This document shows, piece after piece, positions 6,598 to 13,724 of a DNA stretch of 17,410 bases. A program made the position numbers and the translations under genes. The notes below the pieces were generated by a model. The model was not told the DNA's origin and ran no database searches. It saw only the letters and a program-made list of their open reading frames with translations. Each line of letters starts with the position of its first letter. Position 1 is the first letter of the stretch. Source of the DNA: DASRHG01 sp035650655 (GTDB lineage Bacteria > Desulfobacterota > Binatia > DP-6); NCBI GenBank assembly GCA_035650655.1, contig DASRHG010000204.1:1-17410 (forward strand). Direction: 5' to 3'.

Positions 6598-6631
6598 CCG
6601 CGCGCCGCTTCTACCCGATTCGGCCGCGCGG
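6598..6631. repeat. Inverted repeat between the CinA-like and exported-protein genes
   Basis: CCGCGCGCCG (6598-6607) and CGGCCGCGCGG (6621-6631) can pair over 10 bp with one bulged G around a 13-nt loop. The structure begins directly after the TAG of the CinA-like gene and ends before the Shine-Dalgarno of the next one. No U-tract follows. It may act as a transcript stabiliser, attenuator or weak terminator separating the two genes. Confidence 0.35.
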
Positions 6632-6633
6632 CG

Positions 6634-7362
6634 CTACTCGGTCCGGACGACGGACCCCGGCGGGAGGAGGCCGACGAGATGGGCGAGCGCCCGCTCGACG
6701 TAGTCGCGGTCCTTCGACTCGAGGGTGAGCTTCACCGCGTACTCCGGGTCGCCGATCTTCGGATACGAGCCGAGGAGGAGGTCCGGGAAGGCGGCGAGGG
6801 TCGCATTCAGGTGCTCGGCGATCGTCCCCTCGCCCTCGCTCGTGTAGACGACGCGCAGGAAGTACGGCGACGAGACGAAGCGGTCGCGCAGCAGCTGGAA
6901 CTTCTGCTCGAGGATCTCCGGGATGCCGGGGAGGATGTAGATGTTCTCGCACTTGAGCGTCGGGAACCCGAGCCGGCCGTCGACGATCAGCTCCGTGCCC
7001 TCCGGCACCTCGGACATCTTGAGCCGCGCGTCGTTCGTCTTCTCGCTGAAGTAGGAGCGGATCCGTTCCTCGATCGTGGGGTGGCGGATCACCTTGCGGC
7101 CGAGGCCGCGCGCGATGCCCTCGATCGTGACGTCGTCGTGCGTCGGGCCGACGCCGCCCGACGTGAACACGAGGTCGTAGGCCTCGTGGAACTGCTTCAC
7201 GGTGACCGCGATCTCGTCGAGCTCGTCGGGGATCGTGACGATGCGCCGCACGGTGACGCCGAGCGCGCGAAGCTCCCGCGCGAGGAACGGGGAGTTCGTG
7301 TCGACGACCTTGCCCGAGAGGATCTCGTTGCCGACGATGACGATGCCCGCGGTCCGGTCCAC
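6634..7362 (-). CDS. CinA N-terminal / MoCF-type domain protein (COG1058)
   Basis: A 242-aa protein with the molybdopterin-binding-like (MoCF) fold shared by MoaB/MogA and the N-terminal half of CinA. Recognisable are IVIVGNEILSGKVVDTN (7-23) and the loop TSGGVGPTHDDVT (67-79), with ILPGIPEI further on. It ends where the CinA amidase domain would begin, so it is the stand-alone form. In full-length CinA, and from what I recall of related proteins, this domain has been linked to hydrolysis of ADP-ribose or related nucleotides; the substrate here is unknown. The GTG start at 7362 lies 9 nt after the stop of the ThDP enzyme, suggesting co-transcription. A role in molybdenum cofactor synthesis is less likely without moa or moe neighbours. 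Confidence 0.82.
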   Translation of the reverse strand: MDRTAGIVIVGNEILSGKVVDTNSPFLARELRALGVTVRRIVTIPDELDEIAVTVKQFHEAYDLVFTSGGVGPTHDDVTIEGIARGLGRKVIRHPTIEERIRSYFSEKTNDARLKMSEVPEGTELIVDGRLGFPTLKCENIYILPGIPEILEQKFQLLRDRFVSSPYFLRVVYTSEGEGTIAEHLNATLAAFPDLLLGSYPKIGDPEYAVKLTLESKDRDYVERALAHLVGLLPPGSVVRTE

Positions 7363-7371
7363 GTGCCGATC

Positions 7372-9012
7372 CTAGACCGAGATCGCGTCTTTACGGAAGT
7401 CGCTCGCGCCGATGCGGACGTTCACGACCGCCGGCTTGCCGGCGCCGAGCGCGCGCTCGAGCGCGGGGCGCAGCTCGGCCGGCCGCTCGACCCACTCGCC
7501 GTGGCCGCCGAGCGCCTCGATCATGCGATCGTACCGGCTGGGGGCGAGGCGGCACGCGGGCGTCCGGTCCGGCCCGTACATCTGCACCTGTCCGCGGAGG
7601 ATCTGCGTCCACGCGGCGTCGTTCCCGATGACGCCGACGACGTTGATCTTCTGGCGGATGCAGGCCTCGAACTCCATCATGTTGAGCCCGAACGCCCCGT
7701 CGCCGTACATGATGATGACGTCGGAGCCGGGCGACGCGAGCTTCGCGGCCATGGCGTAGCCGGGGCCCGCGCCGAGCGTGCCGAGCGGCCCCGCGTCGAG
7801 CCAGTGCCCGAAGCCGCGCGGCCGGAGCACGTTCGCCGCGGAGCCGACGAAGTCGCCCCCGTCGCCGATGACGATCGTGTTCGGGCCGACGAAGCGGTCG
7901 ACCTCGGCGCAGACGCGGAGCGGGTTGAGGGGCGCCTCGTCGCTCGTGAGCTGCGGCCGGAGCGCCTCCCACTTCTGCGTCTCGAGGGCGCGGAGCTCCG
8001 CGAGCCACGCGCGGGACAGCTCGGGCTTCCAGCGCGCGCCGCGCGCGCACTCGGTGAGCGCCTCCATGACGAGGCCGGTGTCGCCGATGATGCCGACGTC
8101 GGCGCCGCGGTTCCTGCCGAGCTCGCGGCCGTCGAGGTCGACGTGGATGAGCTTCGCGTCCTTCCCGAGGCTCCGCCCGTAGCTCAGACGGAAGTCGAGC
8201 GGCGTGCCGAATATCAGGACGACGTCGGCGCGCTTGAGCGCCTCCTTCCGCGTCTGGAGGAACCAATGCGGATCGTCCGGGTCGAGGCTCCCGCGGGCCT
8301 GCCCGTTCACGTAGACGGGCAGGCCGAACGTCCGGACGAACTCCGGATACGCCTCCCGCCGCCTCGACCAGAAGAGCTGGCTGCCGACGAGCGCGACCGG
8401 CCGTGCCGCGCCGCGGAGGAGCTCGAACGCGCGCTCGACCGCCCGGAGGTCGCAGCCGACGGCGGCGTCGGTCCGCGACTTCTCGGGCACGACCACCTTG
8501 TCCTCCTCGACCGTGTTGAAGAGCAGGTCGAGCGGCATCTCGAGGAACACCGGTCCCGGCACGTTCGTCGTCGCGACGCGGAACGCGGAGGCGACGTATT
8601 CGCCGAGGCGCTCGGTCGACGGCACGGACACGGACCACTTCGTGATCGGCCGCATGAGGCTCACGTGGTCCATGTCCTGGAGCCCGCCCATGTCCTGGAA
8701 CATCCGCGGCGCCTGGCCGCCGATCACGACCATCGGGATGTTCGCGCGCCACGCGGTGGCGACCCCCGTCACGGCGTCCGTGAGGCCCGGGCCGGCGGTC
8801 ACGATCGCGACGCCGGGGCGCCCGGTGACGCGCGCCCAGCCGTCCGCCGCGTGCGCGGCCGACTGCTCGTGCCGCACGTCGACGACGCCGATGCCCTCGT
8901 CGAGACAGCCGTCGTAGATCGACATGACGTGGCCGCCGCAGAGCGTGAAGACGTACTGCACACCCTCGCGGCGCAGGGCCTGCGCCACGACCCGTCCGCC
9001 GTGGATGGTCAC
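7372..9012 (-). CDS. Acetolactate-synthase-like thiamine diphosphate enzyme
   Basis: A 546-aa ThDP-dependent enzyme of the acetolactate synthase/2-hydroxyacyl-CoA lyase superfamily, with the usual Pyr, central and PP domains. The ThDP-activating Glu49 lies in DVRHEQSAAHAADGW. The PP-domain metal site runs from GDGAFGLN (437-444) to GND (463-465). VTAGPGLTDAVTG (71-83) is also typical. The length fits. No small regulatory subunit (ilvN/ilvH) is nearby, so a true biosynthetic IlvB role is doubtful. 2-hydroxyacyl-CoA lyase-like or another carboligase/decarboxylase activity is equally possible. The GTG start at 9012 has an AGGGAG site about 8 nt upstream, overlapping the end of rpoH. The substrate cannot be told from sequence. 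Confidence 0.85.
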   Translation of the reverse strand: MTIHGGRVVAQALRREGVQYVFTLCGGHVMSIYDGCLDEGIGVVDVRHEQSAAHAADGWARVTGRPGVAIVTAGPGLTDAVTGVATAWRANIPMVVIGGQAPRMFQDMGGLQDMDHVSLMRPITKWSVSVPSTERLGEYVASAFRVATTNVPGPVFLEMPLDLLFNTVEEDKVVVPEKSRTDAAVGCDLRAVERAFELLRGAARPVALVGSQLFWSRRREAYPEFVRTFGLPVYVNGQARGSLDPDDPHWFLQTRKEALKRADVVLIFGTPLDFRLSYGRSLGKDAKLIHVDLDGRELGRNRGADVGIIGDTGLVMEALTECARGARWKPELSRAWLAELRALETQKWEALRPQLTSDEAPLNPLRVCAEVDRFVGPNTIVIGDGGDFVGSAANVLRPRGFGHWLDAGPLGTLGAGPGYAMAAKLASPGSDVIIMYGDGAFGLNMMEFEACIRQKINVVGVIGNDAAWTQILRGQVQMYGPDRTPACRLAPSRYDRMIEALGGHGEWVERPAELRPALERALGAGKPAVVNVRIGASDFRKDAISV

Positions 9013-9025
9013 TCCGTTCGCTCCC

Positions 9026-10054
9026 TCAGGCTCCGAACTCGATGTCCTTGATGTCGGGGATCTGCTGGCGCAGGTACTCCGCGAGGCGCTTCTTCACCCG
9101 CGCCTCGATCTGCCGCACGCGCTCCCGCGTGATGCCGAACTCGTCACCGATCTCCTGCAACGTCTCGGGCTCCTCGTCCCGCATGAGCGGCTCGAGACGT
9201 CGCTCGTACACGACCAGGTCCTTGCCGGTCAACGTGCGGCGGAACTCGGCCGCCTTGTCGCGGACGAGCCGGTAATACTCCTCGTCGGCGACCGTGTCGG
9301 CCGTCTGCCCGGGGCCGGGCAGGAAGTCGAGGAGCGTCGCGTCCTCGCCCTCCTCGATGGGCGCGTCGACGGAGAGGTCGCGCGCCGAGAGGCGCTGCTG
9401 CATCTCGACGACGTCCTTCTCTCGGACGTCGAGCCGCTGCGCGATGAGCTTCGGCTCGGGCGCCGTGAACCCCTCGCGCTCGAGCCGCTCGCGCTCCTTC
9501 TGGAGGTTGAAGAAGAGCTTCCGCTGGGCCTGCGTCGTCCCGACCTTCACCAGCCGCCAGTTGTTCATGATGTAGCGGATGATGTAGGCGCGGATCCACC
9601 ACACCGCGTACGACGGGAAGCGGACGCCGCGGTACGGGTCGAAGTTCTTGAGCGCTTCGAGGAGCCCGACGTTCCCCTCCTGCACGAGGTCGAGGAGGTT
9701 GTGGACGGCGCGCTGGTACTCGCGCGCGATCATGACGACGAGCCGGAGGTTCGAGGTGACGAGGCGGATGCCCGCCTCGCGGTCGCCGTGCTCGCGCCAG
9801 CGGACGGCGAGGCGGTGCTCCTCCTCGCGCGAGAGGACCGGGATGCGCCGGATCTCGGCGAGGTAGCGCTGGAGGTTGTCGAAGGGGACGAGGACGGCGG
9901 CGCCCCGGGCGTCGGGCGGCGCCGTGAGCTGCCCCGCGGGCGGCGCCTCCTCGCGTGCCACCGGCTCGTCGGCGTGCGCTTCCGCGGCCTCGTCGAGCGG
10001 GGCCGGGTCGGCGAGCGTCTCCTCCGGCTCGGGCGTTTCGGGGTCGAGGGGCAT
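9026..10054 (-). CDS. rpoH: RNA polymerase sigma-32 type factor RpoH
   Basis: A 342-aa group-3-like sigma factor. After an acidic, Pro/Ala-rich leader (1-50), region 1.2 begins at DNLQRYLAEIRRIPVLSREE. Region 2 spans roughly 95-165 (SNLRLVVMIAREY, DLVQEGNVGLLEAL, FDPYRGVRFPSYAVWWIRAY). The RpoH box, QRKLFFNLQ at 177-185, is the diagnostic mark separating RpoH from RpoD. Region 4.2, a helix-turn-helix for the -35 element, is LQEIGDEFGITRERVRQIEAR (299-319). It would direct the heat-shock regulon. It lies 19 nt downstream of a dnaJ-type gene, which fits that function. The leader is longer than in E. coli RpoH and has no known role. Confidence 0.92.
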   Translation of the reverse strand: MPLDPETPEPEETLADPAPLDEAAEAHADEPVAREEAPPAGQLTAPPDARGAAVLVPFDNLQRYLAEIRRIPVLSREEEHRLAVRWREHGDREAGIRLVTSNLRLVVMIAREYQRAVHNLLDLVQEGNVGLLEALKNFDPYRGVRFPSYAVWWIRAYIIRYIMNNWRLVKVGTTQAQRKLFFNLQKERERLEREGFTAPEPKLIAQRLDVREKDVVEMQQRLSARDLSVDAPIEEGEDATLLDFLPGPGQTADTVADEEYYRLVRDKAAEFRRTLTGKDLVVYERRLEPLMRDEEPETLQEIGDEFGITRERVRQIEARVKKRLAEYLRQQIPDIKDIEFGA

Positions 10055-10073
10055 GCGCGCCTTCGGCTCCCCG

Positions 10074-11165
10074 TCAGAGCGTCAGGTGGGCACGCGGGTT
10101 CTCGCCGTAGGCGCGCTCGAGCGTCTCGACGGCCTCCTTCGTCCGCTCCGACGTGCCGTTCTTCGGGAGCGCGACCATGAGGCGCACGTAGAGGTCGCCC
10201 GGCGCCCCGCCCTTCGGGTCCTTCACGCCGCGCCCCCGGAGCCGGAGCCGCTGCCCGCTCTGGCTGCCGCGCGGCACCTTCATCTGCACCCGGCCCTCGG
10301 GCGGCGTCGGCACCTCGATCGTCGCGCCGAGCATCGCCTCGCCGACGGTGACGGGCACGTCGATCGTCAGGTCCCTGCCCTCGCGCGTGATGAAGGGATG
10401 CGGACGCACCGTGACGACGAAGTACAGGTCGCCGGCTCCCGCGCCGCCGCGTCCGACGCCACCCTTGCCGCGGACACGGACGCGCGAGCCGTCGCCGACG
10501 CCGGGCGGGATCTTCACGGTGAGCTTTTCGCGCTCCTCGATCGTCCCCGTGCCGCCGCAGCGCGTGCACGCGCGCGTGCCCTGGCGTCCGGTGCCGTGGC
10601 ACTGGGGGCACGGCGCGGGACGCCGGATGCTCACCTGCGTCCGGGTCCCGCGGAGCGCGTCCAGGAAGTCGACCTCGATCGGGTACTCGACGTCGCCCCC
10701 GCGCTCGGCCGCCGGTCGCTCCTCGGCCGCGGCGGCGCCGCCGAACATCTCGTTCAGGATGTCGGCGAATCCGCGCTCCTCGTCGGCCTGCCGGCGCCGG
10801 CGACCCCCGCGCGTCGCGCCGAACCCACCGAACCCGCCGAAGCCCTCGAAGCCGCCCGCGCCCGGGCGGAACGAGAAGCCGTGCCCGCTCTCGCTCCACC
10901 GCCGGTATTCGCGGGCGCGCACGGGGTCGAACCCGGCCTGGAGCCCCTCGAAGCCGAACTCGTCGTAGAGCTTGCGCTTCTCGGGATCGGTGAGCACGTC
11001 GTGCGCGACCGAGACCTCCTTGAAGCGCTCCTCGGCCTGCTTGTCGTTCGGGTTGAGGTCGGGGTGGAGCTTGCGCGCGAGCTTACGGTAGGCCTTCTTG
11101 ATCTCGTCGCTCGTCGCCGTCCGGCTGACCCCGAGCGCCGCGTAGAGATCCTTCTGATTCGCCAT
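10074..11165 (-). CDS. dnaJ: DnaJ-type Hsp40 co-chaperone with half zinc finger
   Basis: A 363-aa Hsp40 that stimulates DnaK ATPase. The J domain (about 5-70) carries HPD at 34-36. A Gly/Phe region follows (about 95-120, GGFEGFGGFGGFG), ending in an Arg patch. Only two zinc-binding CxxCxGxG motifs are present (CPQCHGTG 186-193, CTRCGGTG 200-207) instead of the four in canonical DnaJ. Together they could still form one four-Cys zinc site. The C-terminal substrate-binding barrels follow (DLYFVVTVRPHPFITREGRD onward). The protein is therefore intermediate between type I DnaJ and zinc-free CbpA-like proteins. ATG at 11165 is 18 nt after the rpoZ stop. It probably shares its transcript with rpoZ and rpoH. 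Confidence 0.9.
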   Translation of the reverse strand: MANQKDLYAALGVSRTATSDEIKKAYRKLARKLHPDLNPNDKQAEERFKEVSVAHDVLTDPEKRKLYDEFGFEGLQAGFDPVRAREYRRWSESGHGFSFRPGAGGFEGFGGFGGFGATRGGRRRRQADEERGFADILNEMFGGAAAAEERPAAERGGDVEYPIEVDFLDALRGTRTQVSIRRPAPCPQCHGTGRQGTRACTRCGGTGTIEEREKLTVKIPPGVGDGSRVRVRGKGGVGRGGAGAGDLYFVVTVRPHPFITREGRDLTIDVPVTVGEAMLGATIEVPTPPEGRVQMKVPRGSQSGQRLRLRGRGVKDPKGGAPGDLYVRLMVALPKNGTSERTKEAVETLERAYGENPRAHLTL

Positions 11166-11183
11166 CGTGCTCCGCCGAGGACA

Positions 11184-11378
11184 TCACTCGTCGGCGTACT
11201 TGAGCCGCACCTTGTCGGCGGCCACCTCGCGGAGCGCGGACACGATCTCCTTGTTGTCCGACTCGACGAGTGGCCGGGCGCCCTTCAGGAGCTGCTTCGC
11301 GCGCCGGGCGGCGAGCAGCACCAGCTCGAAGCGATTCGGCACCCGCTCGAGACAGTCTTCCACGGTGATACGAGCCAT
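11184..11378 (-). CDS. rpoZ: RNA polymerase omega subunit
   Basis: A 64-aa omega subunit that assists assembly and stability of the RNA polymerase core by clamping beta-prime. MARITVEDCLERVPNRFELV and the following AARRAKQLLKG are the conserved core of the family; the C-terminal tail after EIVSALREVAAD is short. The start at 11378 has a strong AAGGAGG site 10 nt upstream; a longer upstream extension of the frame is not supported. It leads the run rpoZ-dnaJ-rpoH. In many bacteria rpoZ sits with gmk and spoT instead, so the neighbourhood is unusual. Confidence 0.92.
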   Translation of the reverse strand: MARITVEDCLERVPNRFELVLLAARRAKQLLKGARPLVESDNKEIVSALREVAADKVRLKYADE

Positions 11379-11388
11379 CGAGTCGAAG

Positions 11389-11395
11389 CCTCCTT
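11389..11395 (-). promoter_or_regulatory. Ribosome-binding site of rpoZ
   Basis: AAGGAGG on the minus strand, 10 nt before the ATG at 11378. It fixes the omega start against the much longer open frame that continues upstream. Confidence 0.7.
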
Positions 11396-11407
11396 CGCAA
11401 AAGGAAT

Positions 11408-11436
11408 TTTCTAACTGAAATCGCTCATGAAGGGAA
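11408..11436 (-). promoter_or_regulatory. Candidate promoter of the rpoZ-dnaJ-rpoH operon
   Basis: In the most AT-rich stretch of the window, TAGAAA (minus strand, 11408-11413) could be a -10 element. A weak TTCCCT lies 17 nt upstream (11431-11436) as -35. That -35 falls inside the palindrome at 11429-11442. The AT-richness and the position 30 nt before the omega start support a promoter here; the exact boxes are uncertain. Confidence 0.35.
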
Positions 11437-11442
11437 CCCTTC
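11429..11442. promoter_or_regulatory. Palindromic operator-like site in the divergent promoter region
   Basis: GAAGGG-AA-CCCTTC is a perfect 6+6-bp inverted repeat with a 2-bp centre. It lies between divergent genes, 2 nt before a TTGACT -35 for the ferritin-like gene and over the proposed -35 of rpoZ. A dimeric regulator binding here could control both directions. No regulator gene is adjacent. Confidence 0.45.
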
Positions 11443-11444
11443 GC

Positions 11445-11473
11445 TTGACTTGTCGCGAGTCGCCCGTTACGTG
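11445..11473 (+). promoter_or_regulatory. Candidate promoter of the ferritin-like gene
   Basis: TTGACT (11445-11450), a 17-nt spacer, then TACGTG (11468-11473). Transcription would begin near 11480, about six bases before the preferred ATG at 11486, giving an almost leaderless message. The -35 is good and the -10 poor. The lack of a Shine-Dalgarno before 11486 agrees with this reading. Confidence 0.35.
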
Positions 11474-11485
11474 CCAGCGGCGCCG

Positions 11486-11941
11486 ATGGGGCTCCTCTCA
11501 CGCCTGCTCGGGACGGGCACCGCCCGCGACCTGGTCGCCGACCTCGCCGAGGACTATCGCGCGGAGGCGACGCAGGCCGCGCTGCTCCGCGCGTACGCCG
11601 AGCGGGCACGCTACCCGCAGATGGCCGAGGCGCTCCGCCGGCTCGCCGAGGTCGAGGAGCGGCACGCGAGCTGGCTCCGCGACCGCCTGCTCACGCTCGG
11701 CGCGGCCGTCCCCGCCGTCGACGCGCAGCCGAAGCCGGGGCAGAACCAGTGGGCGCGCGTCGTCGCCGCGCACGAGGCGGCGCAGCGCAAGCGACGCCGG
11801 CTGGTCGAGCAGATCGCGCATTGGGACCCGGAGGAGCCGACGGTCGTCGAGATGCTCGCGCGCATCGAGCACGAGGACGCGCAGCAGTTCAGCGCCTACG
11901 ACCACCTGATCATGCGGAGCGATCCGCAGGCGCTCGACTGA
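11486..11941 (+). CDS. Ferritin-like diiron-domain protein
   Basis: The only plus-strand gene: 151 aa, predicted to be nearly all helical. Glu27 (DYRAEA), Glu57-x-x-His60 (EVEERH), Glu97 (AAHEAAQ) and Glu128-x-x-Asp131 (IEHEDAQ) lie on four successive helices, as carboxylate/His ligands do in rubrerythrin/ferritin-like diiron proteins. The exact function (iron or peroxide handling, or a structural role) is unknown, and no rubredoxin domain is present. ATG at 11486 (MGLLSRLLG) fits the fold. A TTG at 11450 would add twelve residues, but a candidate promoter overlaps that stretch. It diverges from rpoZ-dnaJ-rpoH, so a stress-linked role is plausible but unproven. Confidence 0.7.
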   Translation: MGLLSRLLGTGTARDLVADLAEDYRAEATQAALLRAYAERARYPQMAEALRRLAEVEERHASWLRDRLLTLGAAVPAVDAQPKPGQNQWARVVAAHEAAQRKRRRLVEQIAHWDPEEPTVVEMLARIEHEDAQQFSAYDHLIMRSDPQALD

Positions 11942-11956
11942 CGCCGCGACCACGAG

Positions 11957-11993
11957 GCCGTCCCGCCGCGCCCGCGGAGCGCCGCCCGACGGC
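11957..11993. terminator. Weak inverted repeat between convergent genes
   Basis: GCCGTC (11957-11962) and GACGGC (11988-11993) flank a GC-rich core with a small CCGCG/CGCGG repeat (11966-11977). It sits in the 55-nt gap where the ferritin-like gene and tlyA converge, a natural place for a bidirectional terminator. No U-tract is seen. Confidence 0.25.
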
Positions 11994-11996
11994 GCG

Positions 11997-12737
11997 CTAC
12001 GCGGGCGGCGTCCGGAGCCGGAGGAACGTCTCGCGGTTGCCCTTCGGTCCCGGGAGCACCGACTCGGCCTCGCCGGCGACCGCGAGGCCGAGCTCTGCCG
12101 CCGCCGTGCGCACCTTCGCGACCGCGGCCGCCCGCAGCGCGGGATCGCGCACCACCCCGCCCTTCCCGACGGCGCCGCGCCCCACCTCGAACTGCGGCTT
12201 CACGAGGGCGAGGAGCTCGCTCCCGGGGCGGAGGACGCGTGCCACGGACGGGAGGACGAGCGAGAGCGAGATGAAGGACACGTCGATCGTCGCGAAGGTC
12301 GGCACCGCGGGGAGCATCTCGGGCGCGAGCGCGCGGGCGTTCGTGCGGTCGAGGACGACGACACGCGGGTCCTGCCGGAGCGCCCACGCGAGCTGCCCGT
12401 AGCCGACGTCGACGGCGATCACCCGCGCGGCGCCGCGGCGGAGGAGCACGTCGGTGAAGCCGCCCGTCGACGCGCCGACGTCGAGTGCCACGACGCCGCG
12501 GACGTCAAGGCCGAACGCGTCGAGCGCCCCCGCGAGCTTCTCGCCGCCGCGGCTCGCGTAGGGCGTCGCCGCGGTCTCCACCCGCACGGCCGCGTCGGGC
12601 GCGACCGCCGTGCCCGGCTTCGTGATCCGCCGGTCGCCGACCAGGACCTCGCCCGCCATGATGAGGCGCTGCGCGCGCTCGCGGCTCCCGGCGAGGCCGC
12701 GCTCGACGAGCAGGCGGTCCAGGCGGACGCCGGCCAT
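11997..12737 (-). CDS. tlyA: TlyA-family S4/FtsJ rRNA 2'-O-methyltransferase
   Basis: A 246-aa protein with an N-terminal S4 RNA-binding domain (VRLDRLLVERGLAGSRERAQ, residues 4-23, to about 53) and an FtsJ-type Rossmann methyltransferase. The SAM motif is VVALDVGASTGGFTD (82-96). Lys67 (GGEKL), Asp152 (IDVSFIS) and Lys180 (LVKPQFE) are the likely first members of the K-D-K-E tetrad, with the Glu near the C-terminus (NRETF). Characterised TlyA enzymes 2'-O-methylate 16S and/or 23S rRNA (the capreomycin-sensitivity site); some are also called hemolysins. ATG at 12737 is 6 nt after the ispA stop, indicating co-transcription. Confidence 0.9.
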   Translation of the reverse strand: MAGVRLDRLLVERGLAGSRERAQRLIMAGEVLVGDRRITKPGTAVAPDAAVRVETAATPYASRGGEKLAGALDAFGLDVRGVVALDVGASTGGFTDVLLRRGAARVIAVDVGYGQLAWALRQDPRVVVLDRTNARALAPEMLPAVPTFATIDVSFISLSLVLPSVARVLRPGSELLALVKPQFEVGRGAVGKGGVVRDPALRAAAVAKVRTAAAELGLAVAGEAESVLPGPKGNRETFLRLRTPPA

Positions 12738-12743
12738 GCCCGT

Positions 12744-13685
12744 CTACGCGCCGGCGCGCGCGACCACGTACGCGACGATCGCGCGCAGGGGCTCGGCCGG
12801 CTGTCCGAGCGGGCGGAGCGCCGCGAGCGCCCGGTCCCGCTCGCGCGCCGCGTGACGCCGGGCGCCGTCGATCCCGAGGACGCCCGGATACGTCGCCTTC
12901 CCGAGCTCGCGGTCCTTCCGCCCGTCCGCGCCGTCACTCCCCGCGGCATCGAGGATGTCGTCGGCGATCTGGAAGGCGAGCCCCAGGTGCTCGCCGTACG
13001 TCGTGAGGCGCCGGAGCACCGCCGGCGTCGCGCCCCCAACGATCGCGCCCAGGCGGACGGCGACGCGGAGGAGCGCGCCCGTCTTCAGGCGGTGGATGCC
13101 GGCGACCTGCCGGAGCGTCGTCCGCTTCCCCTCGGCGGCGAGGTCGAGCGCCTGCCCGCCGACCATGCCGCGCTCGCCGGCCGCGGCCGCGACCTCCGCG
13201 ATCGCGCGTCGGGCGCGCTCGGCGGGCACGCGGCGCGCCTCGGCCATCACGCGGAACGCCTCGGTGAGGAGCGCGTCGCCGACCAGGATCGCGAGGCCCT
13301 CTCCCCACACCTTGTGGCTCGTCGGCCGGCCGCGGCGCACGTCGTCGTCGTCCATGGCCGGGAGGTCGTCGTGGACGAGCGAGTAGGTGTGGATCATCTC
13401 GAGCGCGCAGGCGAAGGGAAGCGCGGCGCGCGCCGAGCCGCCGACGGCCTCGGCGGCGGCGAGGGCCAGGATCGGGCGGATGCGCTTCCCGCCGGCGAGG
13501 AGGGAGTAGCGGAGGGCGCGGCGCAGCGTCGTCCGGTCGGCGGGCAGCGCCGTGTCGAGCGCGCGCGCGACGAGGCGGCTCCGCGCGACGAGGTACGCGT
13601 CGAGGTCGAATGCACGCACGCGCGGCCGCCGGCTAGCGTCGAACACCGCCGGCCACGAGTCCGGACCCGCCCGCGGCGGGCGCAC
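12744..13685 (-). CDS. ispA: Farnesyl diphosphate synthase-like polyprenyl synthase
   Basis: Up to 313 aa, a short-chain trans-prenyl diphosphate synthase condensing IPP with allylic diphosphates. It carries GGKRIRP (65-71), the first Asp-rich motif DDLPAMD (106-112) and the second, DDILD (242-246), with GQALDL between. The residue five before the first motif is Tyr (YSLVHDD), as in E. coli IspA. A bulky aromatic there usually limits the product to C15, so farnesyl diphosphate is favoured over geranylgeranyl. The start is unclear: GTG at 13685 gives a Pro/Arg-rich leader, while GTG at 13646 or 13619 gives lengths closer to the family norm. It follows xseB by 39 nt or more and precedes tlyA by 6 nt. 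Confidence 0.9.
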   Translation of the reverse strand: MRPPRAGPDSWPAVFDASRRPRVRAFDLDAYLVARSRLVARALDTALPADRTTLRRALRYSLLAGGKRIRPILALAAAEAVGGSARAALPFACALEMIHTYSLVHDDLPAMDDDDVRRGRPTSHKVWGEGLAILVGDALLTEAFRVMAEARRVPAERARRAIAEVAAAAGERGMVGGQALDLAAEGKRTTLRQVAGIHRLKTGALLRVAVRLGAIVGGATPAVLRRLTTYGEHLGLAFQIADDILDAAGSDGADGRKDRELGKATYPGVLGIDGARRHAARERDRALAALRPLGQPAEPLRAIVAYVVARAGA

Positions 13686-13724
13686 GGCGGCGGGCCCATC
13701 GCGGGGGCTCGGCGCGCTCCACCA

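Noticed and set aside
6679..9051. 790-aa open frame on the plus strand
   Set aside because: It lies antisense to the CinA-like and ThDP-enzyme genes. Its Arg/Asp/Val/Glu-rich, low-complexity translation is the usual shadow of strong third-position GC bias, and no domain is recognisable.
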